From NCBI GenBank assembly GCA_913046035.1, contig CAJWSW010000011.1, positions 1 through 56,133 on the forward strand: 56,133 nt of DNA, read 5' to 3'. This document shows positions 9,524-18,727 of the stretch, piece after piece. A program made the translations under genes and the position numbers. A model generated the notes under the pieces. That model ran no database searches. It saw nothing but the letters and a program-made list of their open reading frames with translations, and had not been told where the DNA came from. Numbering within the stretch: the first letter of the stretch is position 1; each line of letters starts with the position of its first letter. The stretch comes from an uncultured Alphaproteobacteria bacterium. Its GTDB lineage: Bacteria > Pseudomonadota > Alphaproteobacteria > MPNO01 > UBA830.

Positions 9524-10180
9524 ATGCGGGGCGACGTCATATTGGTTGAGCAGCATCATCGTGTTGCTGCAGAGGAGATCGCGCCTGCAATGCTTAAGGC
9601 TATCGCGTCTTCGGACGATAAATATACTATCACAGTCGCAGGTGAATCTGGCAGTGGCAAATCTGAGACTGCAACAGCTATTGCGGAAGTTTTGGAAGCG
9701 GCGGGTATTTCAAGCGTAATTCTTCAGCAAGATGATTACTTCGTTTACCCACCGAAATCTAACGACATGGCTCGACGAAAAAATATTTCATGGGTTGGAC
9801 CCCAGGAAGTAAAAATTGAACTTTTGAGCTCACATATGAAAGCATTTTTGGACGGAGCTGATCACATAGAAAAACCCCTTGTTGATTACGCGTCTGATCA
9901 CATCGGCAAGGAAGTCTTTGCATTCGGTGATGCCAAAGTCGCTATAACAGAGGGTACTTACACTTCTTTGCTTGAGAATGTGAAAACCCGAATATTCATA
10001 GCGCGTGACTTCAGTCAAACTCTGGAACACCGACGCAAACGCAGTCGCGACGCTTCCGAGCTGGATACCTTTACAGAGAAGGTCTTAGAGATCGAACACG
10101 GCATAATATCCGCGCACCGACTACGCGCTGATATAGTTATAAATGCGGACTATTCCGTAAACCTAAATCCGAATAATTAG
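9524..10180 (+). CDS. Uridine kinase/phosphoribulokinase-like P-loop protein
   Basis: A 218-residue cytoplasmic P-loop protein with Walker A GESGSGKS at residues 40-47 in the setting YTITVAGESGSGKSETA. This is followed by LQQDDYF, the uridine kinase-type acidic motif, and VAITEGTYTSLL, which is like the EG-Y motif of the URK/PRK family. RRKRSRDAS resembles the arginine-rich lid. It ends 8 bases before the GT4 gene and is surely co-transcribed with it, so it probably phosphorylates the acceptor or donor sugar for that enzyme, or a related small molecule. I do not recognise a named ortholog. Confidence 0.72.
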   Translation: MRGDVILVEQHHRVAAEEIAPAMLKAIASSDDKYTITVAGESGSGKSETATAIAEVLEAAGISSVILQQDDYFVYPPKSNDMARRKNISWVGPQEVKIELLSSHMKAFLDGADHIEKPLVDYASDHIGKEVFAFGDAKVAITEGTYTSLLENVKTRIFIARDFSQTLEHRRKRSRDASELDTFTEKVLEIEHGIISAHRLRADIVINADYSVNLNPNN

Positions 10181-10187
10181 CAGCATA

Positions 10188-11609
10188 ATGCATATTGTAT
10201 TTCTTAATCCACAAGGCAATTTTGATCCAAAAGACAGCTACCTAACTGAACACCCTGATTTTGGCGGACAGTTGGTTTATGTAAAAGAGGTCGCCCAGGC
10301 CATGGTCGACCTAGGCCACCGGGTGGATATCGTCACTCGGCGTATCCGGGATGTTGATTGGCCTGAGTTCGCCGCCAATCAAGACTTTTATCCTGACTAC
10401 GCAGAAAATCTTCGTATTTTGAGGTTCCCTTGCGGCGGAGATTGTTTTTTAGAAAAAGAGAAGTTGTGGCCGCATATGCCGGTATTTATCGATGCAATGC
10501 TCGATTTCTACGGAGAAGCGCTTCCCGATGTTGCCACAGGACATTACGCAGACGGTGGCTATTGTGCTGTTTTGACTAAAGCGAAAACAGGTATCCCATT
10601 TACCTTCACTGGTCATTCTCTCGGCGCACAGAAGCTTGAAAAGCTTGGCACCAACACCACTAACTGGCCAGATATGGAAGCGCGATATTGTTTTTCGCAC
10701 CGTATTGCCGCCGAGCGCATGAGCATGACCCATGCTGCACGTATAATTGTTTCGACTAGTCAGGAGCAACAAGAACAGTACGCCCACAGTCTTTACGCTG
10801 GTGCAGTAGACGCCTCTGATAACCAAAAGTTTGCTGTGACACCGCCGGGAGTGAACCAACGAATTTTTGCTATGGAGGCGACACAACTCGATAATGATGT
10901 CAGCGCCGCGTTAGATGCGCGTTTCGGAGCGGATAGGGGACCATGCACTGTGGTTTCGAGCCGCCTTGATGAAAAGAAGAATATAATCGGTGTGGTCAAA
11001 GCCTACGCCGGCAATGCGGATCTGCGCCGCCGGGCTGCGTTAATCCTTTGCGTGCGTGGAATTGACGATCCTGAGACAGATATTGTCAAGTTAGGTAGTG
11101 CTGAAAAAAAGGTTTTGCGCGAAATTCTAGATGTCATTAACCAGGCTGCGATGGGCGATCGAGTACATTTTCTGAATATTGGTTCGCAGCTTGAATTAGC
11201 GGCGACGTACCGTTATTTCGCGCGCCGGAGTTCTGTTTTCGCTCTAACCTCATTTTACGAGCCTTTTGGCCTCGCCCCCATTGAGGCGGCGGCGACTGGT
11301 TTGGCGCCGGTCGTTACTCAAAACGGTGGCCCTTCAGAAATATTCGAAGACGGCTCCGGCGTGCTCGTTGATCCATTCTCAGCGGATCACATTGCCGAAG
11401 GATTGTTGGACGGGTTGTCTCGACATGCAACACTATCGGCGGCGGCATTTAGACGAGTGCAGGAAACCTACACTTGGCGTCAAACAGCGGAGGGATACCT
11501 TTCTGCTATTAATATGGCCCACTCAGATAATTTGCGGCAGTCTATTTTGCCTTCAGAGCAGCTCGATGAAACCGCGCGGATCCAGAATTATTTGGGTGCG
11601 GTTGAATAG
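10188..11609 (+). CDS. GT4 glycosyltransferase, sucrose-phosphate-synthase-like
   Basis: A 473-residue GT-B retaining glycosyltransferase. The N-terminal segment EHPDFGGQLVYVKEVAQA (about 21-38) matches the acceptor/donor loop of sucrose-phosphate synthase, sucrose synthase and mannosylfructose-phosphate synthase. The C-terminal donor domain has SSRLDEKKN (about 257-265) and the E-x7-E motif in SFYEPFGLAPIEAA (Glu358, Glu366). Likely products are sucrose 6-phosphate, mannosylfructose phosphate or a similar osmolyte phosphate; sequence alone does not decide. No sugar-phosphate phosphatase follows in the operon. It is 8 bases after the P-loop kinase, with glgC and the HIT enzyme close by. Confidence 0.82.
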   Translation: MHIVFLNPQGNFDPKDSYLTEHPDFGGQLVYVKEVAQAMVDLGHRVDIVTRRIRDVDWPEFAANQDFYPDYAENLRILRFPCGGDCFLEKEKLWPHMPVFIDAMLDFYGEALPDVATGHYADGGYCAVLTKAKTGIPFTFTGHSLGAQKLEKLGTNTTNWPDMEARYCFSHRIAAERMSMTHAARIIVSTSQEQQEQYAHSLYAGAVDASDNQKFAVTPPGVNQRIFAMEATQLDNDVSAALDARFGADRGPCTVVSSRLDEKKNIIGVVKAYAGNADLRRRAALILCVRGIDDPETDIVKLGSAEKKVLREILDVINQAAMGDRVHFLNIGSQLELAATYRYFARRSSVFALTSFYEPFGLAPIEAAATGLAPVVTQNGGPSEIFEDGSGVLVDPFSADHIAEGLLDGLSRHATLSAAAFRRVQETYTWRQTAEGYLSAINMAHSDNLRQSILPSEQLDETARIQNYLGAVE

Positions 11610-11807
11610 AAAAATAAGGGAGTTAGGTCTACACTGAAGCACTTAAACTTCAAATTGAAACGCAACAAGAGTGAGAATAGTTGGTCTGATTCCGACTTGT
11701 GCCTGAAAGCAAATAAAGAAGCCTCAGGAGTGTAGTGGAATATTTAACGAGCCAATAACATTACGGGCCATAAGCTGTTGCGACAACGAACATAGATTTC
11801 GGATAAA

Positions 11808-13316
11808 ATGACTAGTCAAATTGACGAACAAACAATCGACGCGGATCAGGTTAATTTTAATTTTGAAAATAGCTTCGCCCGGGATTTGGAGGGGTTTTTT
11901 GTCCACTGCGAAGCCTCGACGGCGCCTGACCCGCAACTTCTTTTATTTAATAAGCCGTTGGCGGAGGAACTTCACCTCAAAGCATCTAATCTTCATACGA
12001 CCGTGGGCGCTGAAATTTTCTCAGGTAATAAACCGCCTGAGGGTGCCATGCCTCTCGCGCAAGTTTACGCCGGCCATCAGTTTGGAAATTTCTCTCCACA
12101 GCTAGGAGACGGCAGGGCCCTATTATTAGGGGAAATCATCGACAAAGCCGGTGTTCGGCAGGATATCCAGCTAAAAGGCAGCGGCCAAACACCCTTCTCC
12201 CGCAGGGGAGATGGTAAGGCGGCCCTGGGACCAGTGCTTCGCGAATATCTCATCAGCGAAGCGATGTATGCCCTCGGAGTACCAACAACACGGTCACTGG
12301 CAGCCGTCTCGACGGGTGAAAAAGTTTTTCGAGAAACCCCTCTACCTGGCGCTGTTTTAACGAGGGTTGCTTCAAGTCACTTGAGGGTAGGGACGTTTGA
12401 GTTTTTTGCCGCTAGGCGCGAATTCGACAAAGTTCGTCGACTGGCAGATTATGCAATAGCGCGGCACTACCCTGAGGTAGCTGACGCAGAAAACCCTTTT
12501 TTGGCATTTTTTAAATCCGTCGCCCACTCTCAACTTTCGCTGGTTGCCCGCTGGATGAGTATAGGTTTCATTCATGGGGTCATGAATACGGATAACACAG
12601 CTATTTCAGGGCAAACAATCGACTACGGTCCATGCGCATTCATGGACAGATTTAGTCCGAAGACGGTATTTAGTTCTATTGATACTCAAGGCCGTTATGC
12701 ATACGGGAACCAACCGTCAATACTCATTTGGAACCTTTGCCGACTGGCAGAAACCCTAATTCCGCACATCGATGATAATAAAGACCGTGCTGTTGAAATT
12801 CTCACCGACGAGATCAAAGGCTATGAAAACGAGTTTAAAAGTATCTGGTTAAACCTCATGCGCCGCAAAATCGGTCTTAATAATGAGGAAGAGGGTGATT
12901 TAAAGCTTATTCAAGCCCTGTTGAATGCAATGGAGGAGAGTGAGGCGGACTTTACACTCACCTTTAGGAGGCTATCTCGGGCCATATCCGGAGACAGTCT
13001 CGGCACCCGGAATTTGTTTGTTAACCCGACTTCATACGACTCATGGGAGCGTGACTGGTTTGCACGGTTGGAAAGAGAAACTATCTCGAAAGAATGCAGG
13101 TCGGCGACAATGGATCAAGTTAACCCGGTCTACATTCCGCGCAACCACAAGGTCGAAGAAGCCCTTTCATTTGCTGTCGAGGAGGGTGATTTATCGGCAT
13201 TTGAAAAAATCTTATCAATTGTCATCAAACCATTTGACGAAGTTGCTGGACAAGAGAGCTATGCAGAACCGGCCCCAGAAACGGATATCCCTTATCGAAC
13301 CTTTTGTGGGACCTAG
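11808..13316 (+). CDS. selO: SelO/YdiU family protein adenylyltransferase (AMPylator)
   Basis: Pseudokinase-fold enzyme that transfers AMP from ATP to protein hydroxyl groups in redox-stress signalling. The 502-residue length and conserved blocks fit: QVYAGHQFGNFSPQLGDGRA, LKGSGQTPFSRRGDGKAALG, REYLISEAMYALGVPTTRS, and the metal-binding FIHGVMNTDNTAISG followed by IDYGPCAFMD. It ends in the typical bacterial YRTFCGT with Cys at the position used by Sec in some eukaryotic SelO proteins, so this copy is a Cys form. It overlaps the convergent exporter gene by 4 bases at its 3' end. Confidence 0.95.
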   Translation: MTSQIDEQTIDADQVNFNFENSFARDLEGFFVHCEASTAPDPQLLLFNKPLAEELHLKASNLHTTVGAEIFSGNKPPEGAMPLAQVYAGHQFGNFSPQLGDGRALLLGEIIDKAGVRQDIQLKGSGQTPFSRRGDGKAALGPVLREYLISEAMYALGVPTTRSLAAVSTGEKVFRETPLPGAVLTRVASSHLRVGTFEFFAARREFDKVRRLADYAIARHYPEVADAENPFLAFFKSVAHSQLSLVARWMSIGFIHGVMNTDNTAISGQTIDYGPCAFMDRFSPKTVFSSIDTQGRYAYGNQPSILIWNLCRLAETLIPHIDDNKDRAVEILTDEIKGYENEFKSIWLNLMRRKIGLNNEEEGDLKLIQALLNAMEESEADFTLTFRRLSRAISGDSLGTRNLFVNPTSYDSWERDWFARLERETISKECRSATMDQVNPVYIPRNHKVEEALSFAVEEGDLSAFEKILSIVIKPFDEVAGQESYAEPAPETDIPYRTFCGT

Positions 13317-14815
13317 CTATTCTGAGACGGTGAGTTTTTCCGAATTAGTGCGAGTAAGGGGATCGGTAAAAGCGCGCCCAAGGCATATAGGATGAAAGAG
13401 TTTAAATACCCGATCATAACAGCCTGGTCGGTGATTTCCTGGGCCAATAAGAGCAACCCTTCTGTCGTATTTAGGTTGAATGAATTCTCTGCATCCGGCA
13501 GCGATAGCCGTTCATTATAAGGGTTCGCGATTTCTGACAATTCGGAATTATTTATTTTGCTGGTCCTAAGAACCACAAGCACGTTTAGCGCGATAAAAAT
13601 GCTACTCCCATAATTACGTATTAGATGGAAAAAGGCGGTTCCGTCTGCCATTAGATTTTCGCGGAGTGTCGCAAACGTTACAAGTGACAGTGGTATCCAT
13701 AGCAACCCACATCCCAACCCTTGAAGCACACCAACCCAAGAGACGAAAGAAACTGTGATTTGGGAATTAAAGGTTGCCGATATTACGCCCGATACGCCGA
13801 TTGCAAATAAGCCCAATGCCATGCAGTACCGAGGGTCGATTTGAGAAAGTTTCGGAGCGACCAAAAACCCGAGGAAAATCCCGACACTCCTCATTGCAAG
13901 GATAAAACCGATATCAGAATCCGGATAGCCGACGTAATCCTGCAGCATCGTCGGAAGCAAAACCGTCGGCGTTACATTCAGCATACCGTATACAAAGACA
14001 AAAAAGAGACCGAGGCTAAAGTTCCGATCTGTAAATAGTTGGGGTTTAATAAATGGATTTTTTGAATACAAAGAATTCATCAAAAACAGATAGAAACTAA
14101 ATAAAAGCACCAGGCCTAATATCAGTATTCCCGTGCTTTCAAACCAATCAAGGCGTTCACCGCGATCAAGAATTATCTGAAAACAAGTAACTGCTATTGA
14201 AAGGGCTATGAAACCTGTCCAATTCAGTTTTGATATGGTTGCGTTGCTACTCTCTTTTATAAATGCAACAACGCCAAGCAAAGCCGCCAAACTGACCGGT
14301 AGGAGAAGATAAAACGTCCACCGCCAGCTATACTCTTCGGCCATGTAACCACCCAATGCCGGCGCTATACCCGGCCCGATAACCACGGACATGCCCCAAA
14401 TGCCCATAGCGACAGCCCGTTTATCGGGCTCTTTATAAGCGTTTAAGATAACTGCTTGAGCGATTGGAACCAGGGGCGCACCGAATGCGCCCTGACCAAT
14501 CCGGTACACCAACAACGGTTCAAGCGAACTTACCGTTGCGCACAAATACGTCGTTATCGAGAAACCGCCAACGCACCATATCAGTACCTTCCGCTGACCC
14601 CATTTAGCAACCAACCATCCGGTGAGCGGCGTCGCGATCGCCGTTGCAACGAGATTAAGGGTAATCACCCACGAAATTTGATCGGGAGTGGCGGAAAGAG
14701 CACCCTGCATTTGAGGTAATGCCACGTTTACGACTGTTAACGCGCACAGATAAACAGCCGTGACCAAAGACATCACAACCAGAATTATTGCCCTCGGAAC
14801 TTCCCGCTCATCCAT
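13313..14815 (-). CDS. DHA2-family (EmrB/QacA-type) MFS drug transporter
   Basis: A 500-residue inner-membrane proton antiporter with about 14 hydrophobic helices, the hallmark of the DHA2 family. Motif A-like WLVAKWGQRKVLIW follows helix 2. Motif C-like GPGIAPALGGYMAE with the sequence WRWTFYLLLP is typical of EmrB. No adaptor (EmrA-like) gene or regulator lies next to it, so the substrate is unknown. It converges on selO with a 4-base overlap. Confidence 0.88.
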   Translation of the reverse strand: MDEREVPRAIILVVMSLVTAVYLCALTVVNVALPQMQGALSATPDQISWVITLNLVATAIATPLTGWLVAKWGQRKVLIWCVGGFSITTYLCATVSSLEPLLVYRIGQGAFGAPLVPIAQAVILNAYKEPDKRAVAMGIWGMSVVIGPGIAPALGGYMAEEYSWRWTFYLLLPVSLAALLGVVAFIKESSNATISKLNWTGFIALSIAVTCFQIILDRGERLDWFESTGILILGLVLLFSFYLFLMNSLYSKNPFIKPQLFTDRNFSLGLFFVFVYGMLNVTPTVLLPTMLQDYVGYPDSDIGFILAMRSVGIFLGFLVAPKLSQIDPRYCMALGLFAIGVSGVISATFNSQITVSFVSWVGVLQGLGCGLLWIPLSLVTFATLRENLMADGTAFFHLIRNYGSSIFIALNVLVVLRTSKINNSELSEIANPYNERLSLPDAENSFNLNTTEGLLLLAQEITDQAVMIGYLNSFILYALGALLPIPLLALIRKNSPSQNS

Positions 14816-15193
14816 ATTATTGTTTTTTAAAAATCCGTGTTCTGAACGATCATTATTGATCCTTTACATGAGATTTAAGTTCTACGCTCTTAACGGGTGT
14901 GTTCTTTGTCCCAAGATAGAAGCTCCGAGAGCTCTGAGCAGTTCATTCGAACTAAAATCTCTGTGGAGTGTACTGCAATTTATGCCATCGTGCGCATCGC
15001 CATGTGTATCGCTGCTCTAAACCCGCACCGAAACTTATGAAATTGGTTCGCCACAGCCTTAGGCTTTGAATAGGCAATGTATAAGCTCAAAGACAGATCA
15101 CTGATTGCGATGAAAGCAACTTTTTTAAAGCCGTTATAGAGATAACTGCTTAAAACAGAACCATTAAGTGCTTTTGTCCAAAACCAAGATTGC
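14816..15193. other. Intergenic region upstream of the MFS gene and downstream of phoB
   Basis: This 378-base stretch separates the starts/ends of two minus-strand units. I see no gene, RNA or clear terminator hairpin. Short open frames here have no ribosome binding site or protein-like composition. Confidence 0.45.
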
Positions 15194-15898
15194 CTAATCC
15201 CGGTCAATATCGAGTGCGTAGCCGGCACCACGGACAGTCCGAATAAGATCAGGTTGACCATCCTGTTTTAAAGCCTTCCGCAGACGACGGATGTGGACAT
15301 CAACTGTCCGGTCTTCCACATAAACGTCGTGGCCCCAGACTATATTAAGTAAATGCTCTCGGCTGCGAACCAAGCCAGGTTTCTCTATCAGCGTTTGAAG
15401 CAAGCCAAATTCCCTCGGGCTCAAATGAATCGGAACTCCATTCCGTCGGACTTTATGTGTTTCAATATCCATTTCTATATTGGCGTATTTTAGAATGCCA
15501 GATGTAATACCCGACGTGCTCCGTCGAAGAAGTGCGCGAAGGCGGGCAATAAGCTCCTTGGGTGAGAAGGGTTTGACGACATAGTCGTCCGCCCCGCTTT
15601 CCAAACCCTGCACTCGGTCTTCTTCTTCACCGCGAGCGGTAAGCATAATAACTGGAGTGTCACGCTTCTGATCTAATTGACGAATTTGGCGGACCAAATC
15701 TATGCCCGACATGTTGGGCATCATCCAGTCAAGGATAACTGCATCAAAATCACGCTCTATAATCGCTAGTCCGCCACCTTCGCCATCATTTTCGACTGAA
15801 ACTCCAAATCCTTCTCTTTCGAGGTTGTATCGTAACAATTCAACGAGAGAAGGATCATCCTCGACGACAAGGACAGACTTTTTAACGCCGGAAACCAT
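15194..15898 (-). CDS. phoB: Phosphate regulon response regulator PhoB
   Basis: OmpR/PhoB-type transcription factor that binds Pho boxes when phosphorylated by PhoR under phosphate limitation. The 234-residue protein has a receiver domain at 1-120 with the phospho-acceptor Asp57 in AVILDWMMPN, and Lys in DDYVVKPFS. The C-terminal winged helix includes LSPREFGLLQTLIEKPG and RTVDVHIRRLRKALK, which match PhoB closely. It is the last gene of the pst operon, starting 4 bases after phoU. A Pho box upstream of pstS would make it autoregulated. Confidence 0.95.
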   Translation of the reverse strand: MVSGVKKSVLVVEDDPSLVELLRYNLEREGFGVSVENDGEGGGLAIIERDFDAVILDWMMPNMSGIDLVRQIRQLDQKRDTPVIMLTARGEEEDRVQGLESGADDYVVKPFSPKELIARLRALLRRSTSGITSGILKYANIEMDIETHKVRRNGVPIHLSPREFGLLQTLIEKPGLVRSREHLLNIVWGHDVYVEDRTVDVHIRRLRKALKQDGQPDLIRTVRGAGYALDIDRD

Positions 15899-15902
15899 GA
15901 AG

Positions 15903-16619
15903 TTATGCGTCGGTATCAGGGTCTACAACGTAAACTGAGGCATCACCCTTTGAACGTTTCTCACCTGGTCTTTCACCGTGGACAAGAAAATGAATATTTT
16001 TTGCAATATTAGCGGCGTGATCGCCCATCCGCTCAATATTTTTAGTCACAAACATGAGATGCGTACACGCACTTATATTTCGCGGATCCTCCATCATATA
16101 GGTAAGTAATTCACGAAAAAGGCTGGTGTGGAGGTCGTCGACCTCTTCGTCGCGGCGCCGAACGTCTGCCGCTTTATCTGCATCTCTTTTCGAATAAGCA
16201 TCGAGGACATCCGAAATCATCTCCTGAACGAGCAGGCTCATCCGTTCAACAGTTTTTATCGCGCCGATCGGAGGGCTCTCTGCAAGCACCTTTGTCCTCT
16301 TTGCGGTGTTTTTTGCATGATCACCAATCCGCTCAATCACGGCCGCGGTTTTCAAAGCGACAACGATAGACCTTAAATCCTGACCCATGGGTTGCCGAAG
16401 AGCGAGCATCCGGATCGAGGTGGTGTCAATCTCATGAGCCAACGCATCAATGTTCTTATCGCTTTTCTTGATCGCCATTGCGGTATCGACGTCACGGTTG
16501 ATCATTGCTTCGATTGCGGTAGAGAACTGTTCTTCGGCGAGACCGCCCATTTCGGCAATTAAGCGGTCGAGTGTCTTGAGTTCATCTTCGAATGATTTGA
16601 CGGTGTGTTCGTGTTGCAT
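15903..16619 (-). CDS. phoU: Phosphate signalling complex protein PhoU
   Basis: Negative regulator linking PstSCAB transport state to PhoR. The 238-residue protein has two repeated three-helix PhoU domains. It starts at residue 1 with EHTVKSFEDELKTLDRLIAEMGGLAEEQF, and each repeat has a metal-binding E/D-xx-xD pattern (for example RRDEEVDDLHTSLFREL in the second). It lies between pstB (11-base gap) and phoB (4-base gap), the standard order. Confidence 0.95.
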   Translation of the reverse strand: MQHEHTVKSFEDELKTLDRLIAEMGGLAEEQFSTAIEAMINRDVDTAMAIKKSDKNIDALAHEIDTTSIRMLALRQPMGQDLRSIVVALKTAAVIERIGDHAKNTAKRTKVLAESPPIGAIKTVERMSLLVQEMISDVLDAYSKRDADKAADVRRRDEEVDDLHTSLFRELLTYMMEDPRNISACTHLMFVTKNIERMGDHAANIAKNIHFLVHGERPGEKRSKGDASVYVVDPDTDA

Positions 16620-16630
16620 AACGTGTCCTG

Positions 16631-17449
16631 CTATCCAAATCGGCCGGTAATGTAATCTTGGGTGCGTTTTTCTGTTGGCGTTGTAAAAATCTTTTCGGTG
16701 TCACCAGTCTCAACGAGGTTTCCCAAATGGAAAAAGGCTGTCCTTTTGGAAACTCGCGCCGCCTGCTGCATAGAGTGGGTTACAATTACGATCGTGTAGT
16801 TTTGGCATAGCTCATCCATTAACTCTTCGATCCGCGCCGTGGCTATCGGGTCAAGGGCAGAGCAGGGCTCATCCATCAGGATTACCTCCGGCTCGACGGC
16901 AATCGCCCTCGCAATACAAAGCCTCTGCTGTTGCCCGCCTGATAGACCAGTTCCGGGTTCGTCAAGACGATCTTTAACTTCATCCCAAAGTCCTGATTTG
17001 CGGAGGCTTCGTTCGACCAAGTTATTCAGGTCAGGCTTACTATCAACCAAACCATGTATCCGAGGTCCGTATGCAACGTTATCAAAGATTGACTTCGGAA
17101 ATGGGTTCGCCCTCTGAAACACCATTCCAACGCGGGCTCGTAAATGGACAGGGTCGAGGTCTTTTGCGTAGACGTCTTCGCCATTGAGTTCGACGGTGCC
17201 GTTAACTACGCAACCGTCAATCGTATCGTTCATTCGGTTAAGGCATCGGAGATACGTTGATTTACCGCAACCGGACGGACCAATTAACGATGTGACCTGG
17301 TATCGATAAATATCGAGGTTGATCCCGAATAATGCCTGAGCGTCGCCGTAAAAAACATCTAGGTTTTTAGTATGAAAAGTGAGTTTCGCTGGATCGATTT
17401 GAGGGTCACTTGCCACTTTATTGTCATCTGCGTGATTTATTTGGTCCAT
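16631..17449 (-). CDS. pstB: Phosphate ABC transporter ATP-binding protein
   Basis: ATPase energising high-affinity phosphate uptake. The 272-residue protein has Walker [10 protein letters not shown] at 57-65, with the PstB hallmark [10 protein letters not shown] next to it. The ABC signature is [14 protein letters not shown] and Walker B is [13 protein letters not shown]. The H-loop His is in [11 protein letters not shown]. It follows pstA by 9 bases in the same operon. Confidence 0.97.
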   Translation of the reverse strand: MDQINHADDNKVASDPQIDPAKLTFHTKNLDVFYGDAQALFGINLDIYRYQVTSLIGPSGCGKSTYLRCLNRMNDTIDGCVVNGTVELNGEDVYAKDLDPVHLRARVGMVFQRANPFPKSIFDNVAYGPRIHGLVDSKPDLNNLVERSLRKSGLWDEVKDRLDEPGTGLSGGQQQRLCIARAIAVEPEVILMDEPCSALDPIATARIEELMDELCQNYTIVIVTHSMQQAARVSKRTAFFHLGNLVETGDTEKIFTTPTEKRTQDYITGRFG

Positions 17450-17458
17450 ACGGGTTTA

Positions 17459-18727
17459 CTACCATTGCCTTTCAAATTTTTTCCGCAGCACGGCTGCCAG
17501 CACGTTCATGGTCATAAGAAATCCGACGAGAACTATTACCGCGGCGGATGTGCGTTCTACAAATGCTCTTTCTGGGCTGTCGGCCCAGAGATAAATCTGG
17601 ACTGGCAGCGCCGTTGCAGGATCGGTTATACCGCCCGGTATATCAACTATGAAGGCAACCATTCCTATCATCAATAACGGCGCCGTCTCGCCGAGTGCCC
17701 GGGCCATGCCAATTATCGTTCCGGTTAAAACGCCTGGCATCGCTAGAGGAAGGACGTGGTGAAAAACCACCTGGTTACGGGAGGCCCCTAATCCCACGGC
17801 AGCCTCTCGTATAGATTGTGGGACCGACTTTAAGGCTGCGCGGGCTGCGATAATTATTGTTGGTAGCGTCATCAAAGCCAAAACAACTCCTCCGACCAAC
17901 GGCGCTGAACGCGGCATTCCCAGAAAATTGAGAAAAATAGCTAAACCAAGCAATCCAAAAACAATCGACGGGACGGCTGCAAGATTATTGATGTTGACTT
18001 CAATCATATCGGTCAGTCGGTTTTTTGGAGCGAATTCTTCAAGATAAATCGCACCGGCAACGCCTAACGGGAATGCCAGAATAAGAGTAACCAAAAGCGT
18101 AAAAAAAGACCCGACAGCTGCGCCCCAAACGCCGGAGAGCTCGGGTTCTCTCGAATCGCCGGCGCTAAAGAAAGTGGTATTAAAAATCTTTTTAACCCTT
18201 TGTTCTGACTGAAGTTTATCTATCCACGATAATTCCTTATTTGAAATACGCCTCTCGTTTTCCGGCAATTCTCGACGGATAAAACCTTTGGCAAACATAT
18301 CGACATCATCGTCAGCGGTTACCCAAACGGAGACGTTTTTGCCAATTAAAGAAGGGTCTTTACGAACCATATCCAGTAACTCGTAAGACGCACCCGAGCT
18401 TACAAGTTTATACAGGTCTTTCTTGTCGCGCCGCGACTTTACCTCGGGGAACAATCCACGGAGACTTTTCTTTACCAATCCTTGATAGTTGGCATCGGCA
18501 AGTTTTTTTGGATCTATTTGTTCACTGTCAAAGTGAATATCAATTTGAATATAGGTTTGCTGGAATGCAGAAATTCCCTTGCTGAGGATCGTAAAGAATA
18601 AAATCCCAAGACAAGCTACGGCAAAGCTAATCGCGAGCATTCCGTAGAAGCGAAAACGTCGTTCCGCCGCGTTGCGGCGTTTCAGTGACGCCTTGATCGT
18701 CTCGGAATGGGAACGGCTATCAGTCAT
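17459..18727 (-). CDS. pstA: Phosphate ABC transporter permease PstA
   Basis: Inner-membrane permease of the phosphate importer. I place the start at the ATG at 18727 (MTDSRSHSETIK), which overlaps the pstC stop by 8 bases (ATGACTGA). The frame extends upstream to 18763, but that would overlap pstC much more. The protein is about 422 residues. It has an N-terminal helix and a long extracytoplasmic segment of about 130 residues (DUF3333-like, common in alphaproteobacterial PstA). The permease core follows, with the EAA loop REAAVGLGASRNQVVFHHVLP. The C-terminal half contains the usual VIMDIPGGITDP-like region. Confidence 0.94.
   Translation of the reverse strand: MTDSRSHSETIKASLKRRNAAERRFRFYGMLAISFAVACLGILFFTILSKGISAFQQTYIQIDIHFDSEQIDPKKLADANYQGLVKKSLRGLFPEVKSRRDKKDLYKLVSSGASYELLDMVRKDPSLIGKNVSVWVTADDDVDMFAKGFIRRELPENERRISNKELSWIDKLQSEQRVKKIFNTTFFSAGDSREPELSGVWGAAVGSFFTLLVTLILAFPLGVAGAIYLEEFAPKNRLTDMIEVNINNLAAVPSIVFGLLGLAIFLNFLGMPRSAPLVGGVVLALMTLPTIIIAARAALKSVPQSIREAAVGLGASRNQVVFHHVLPLAMPGVLTGTIIGMARALGETAPLLMIGMVAFIVDIPGGITDPATALPVQIYLWADSPERAFVERTSAAVIVLVGFLMTMNVLAAVLRKKFERQW

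Noticed and set aside
14980-15261. Minus-strand open frame overlapping the phoB 3' end
   Set aside because: It overlaps the conserved end of phoB, has no ribosome binding site and no recognisable product.
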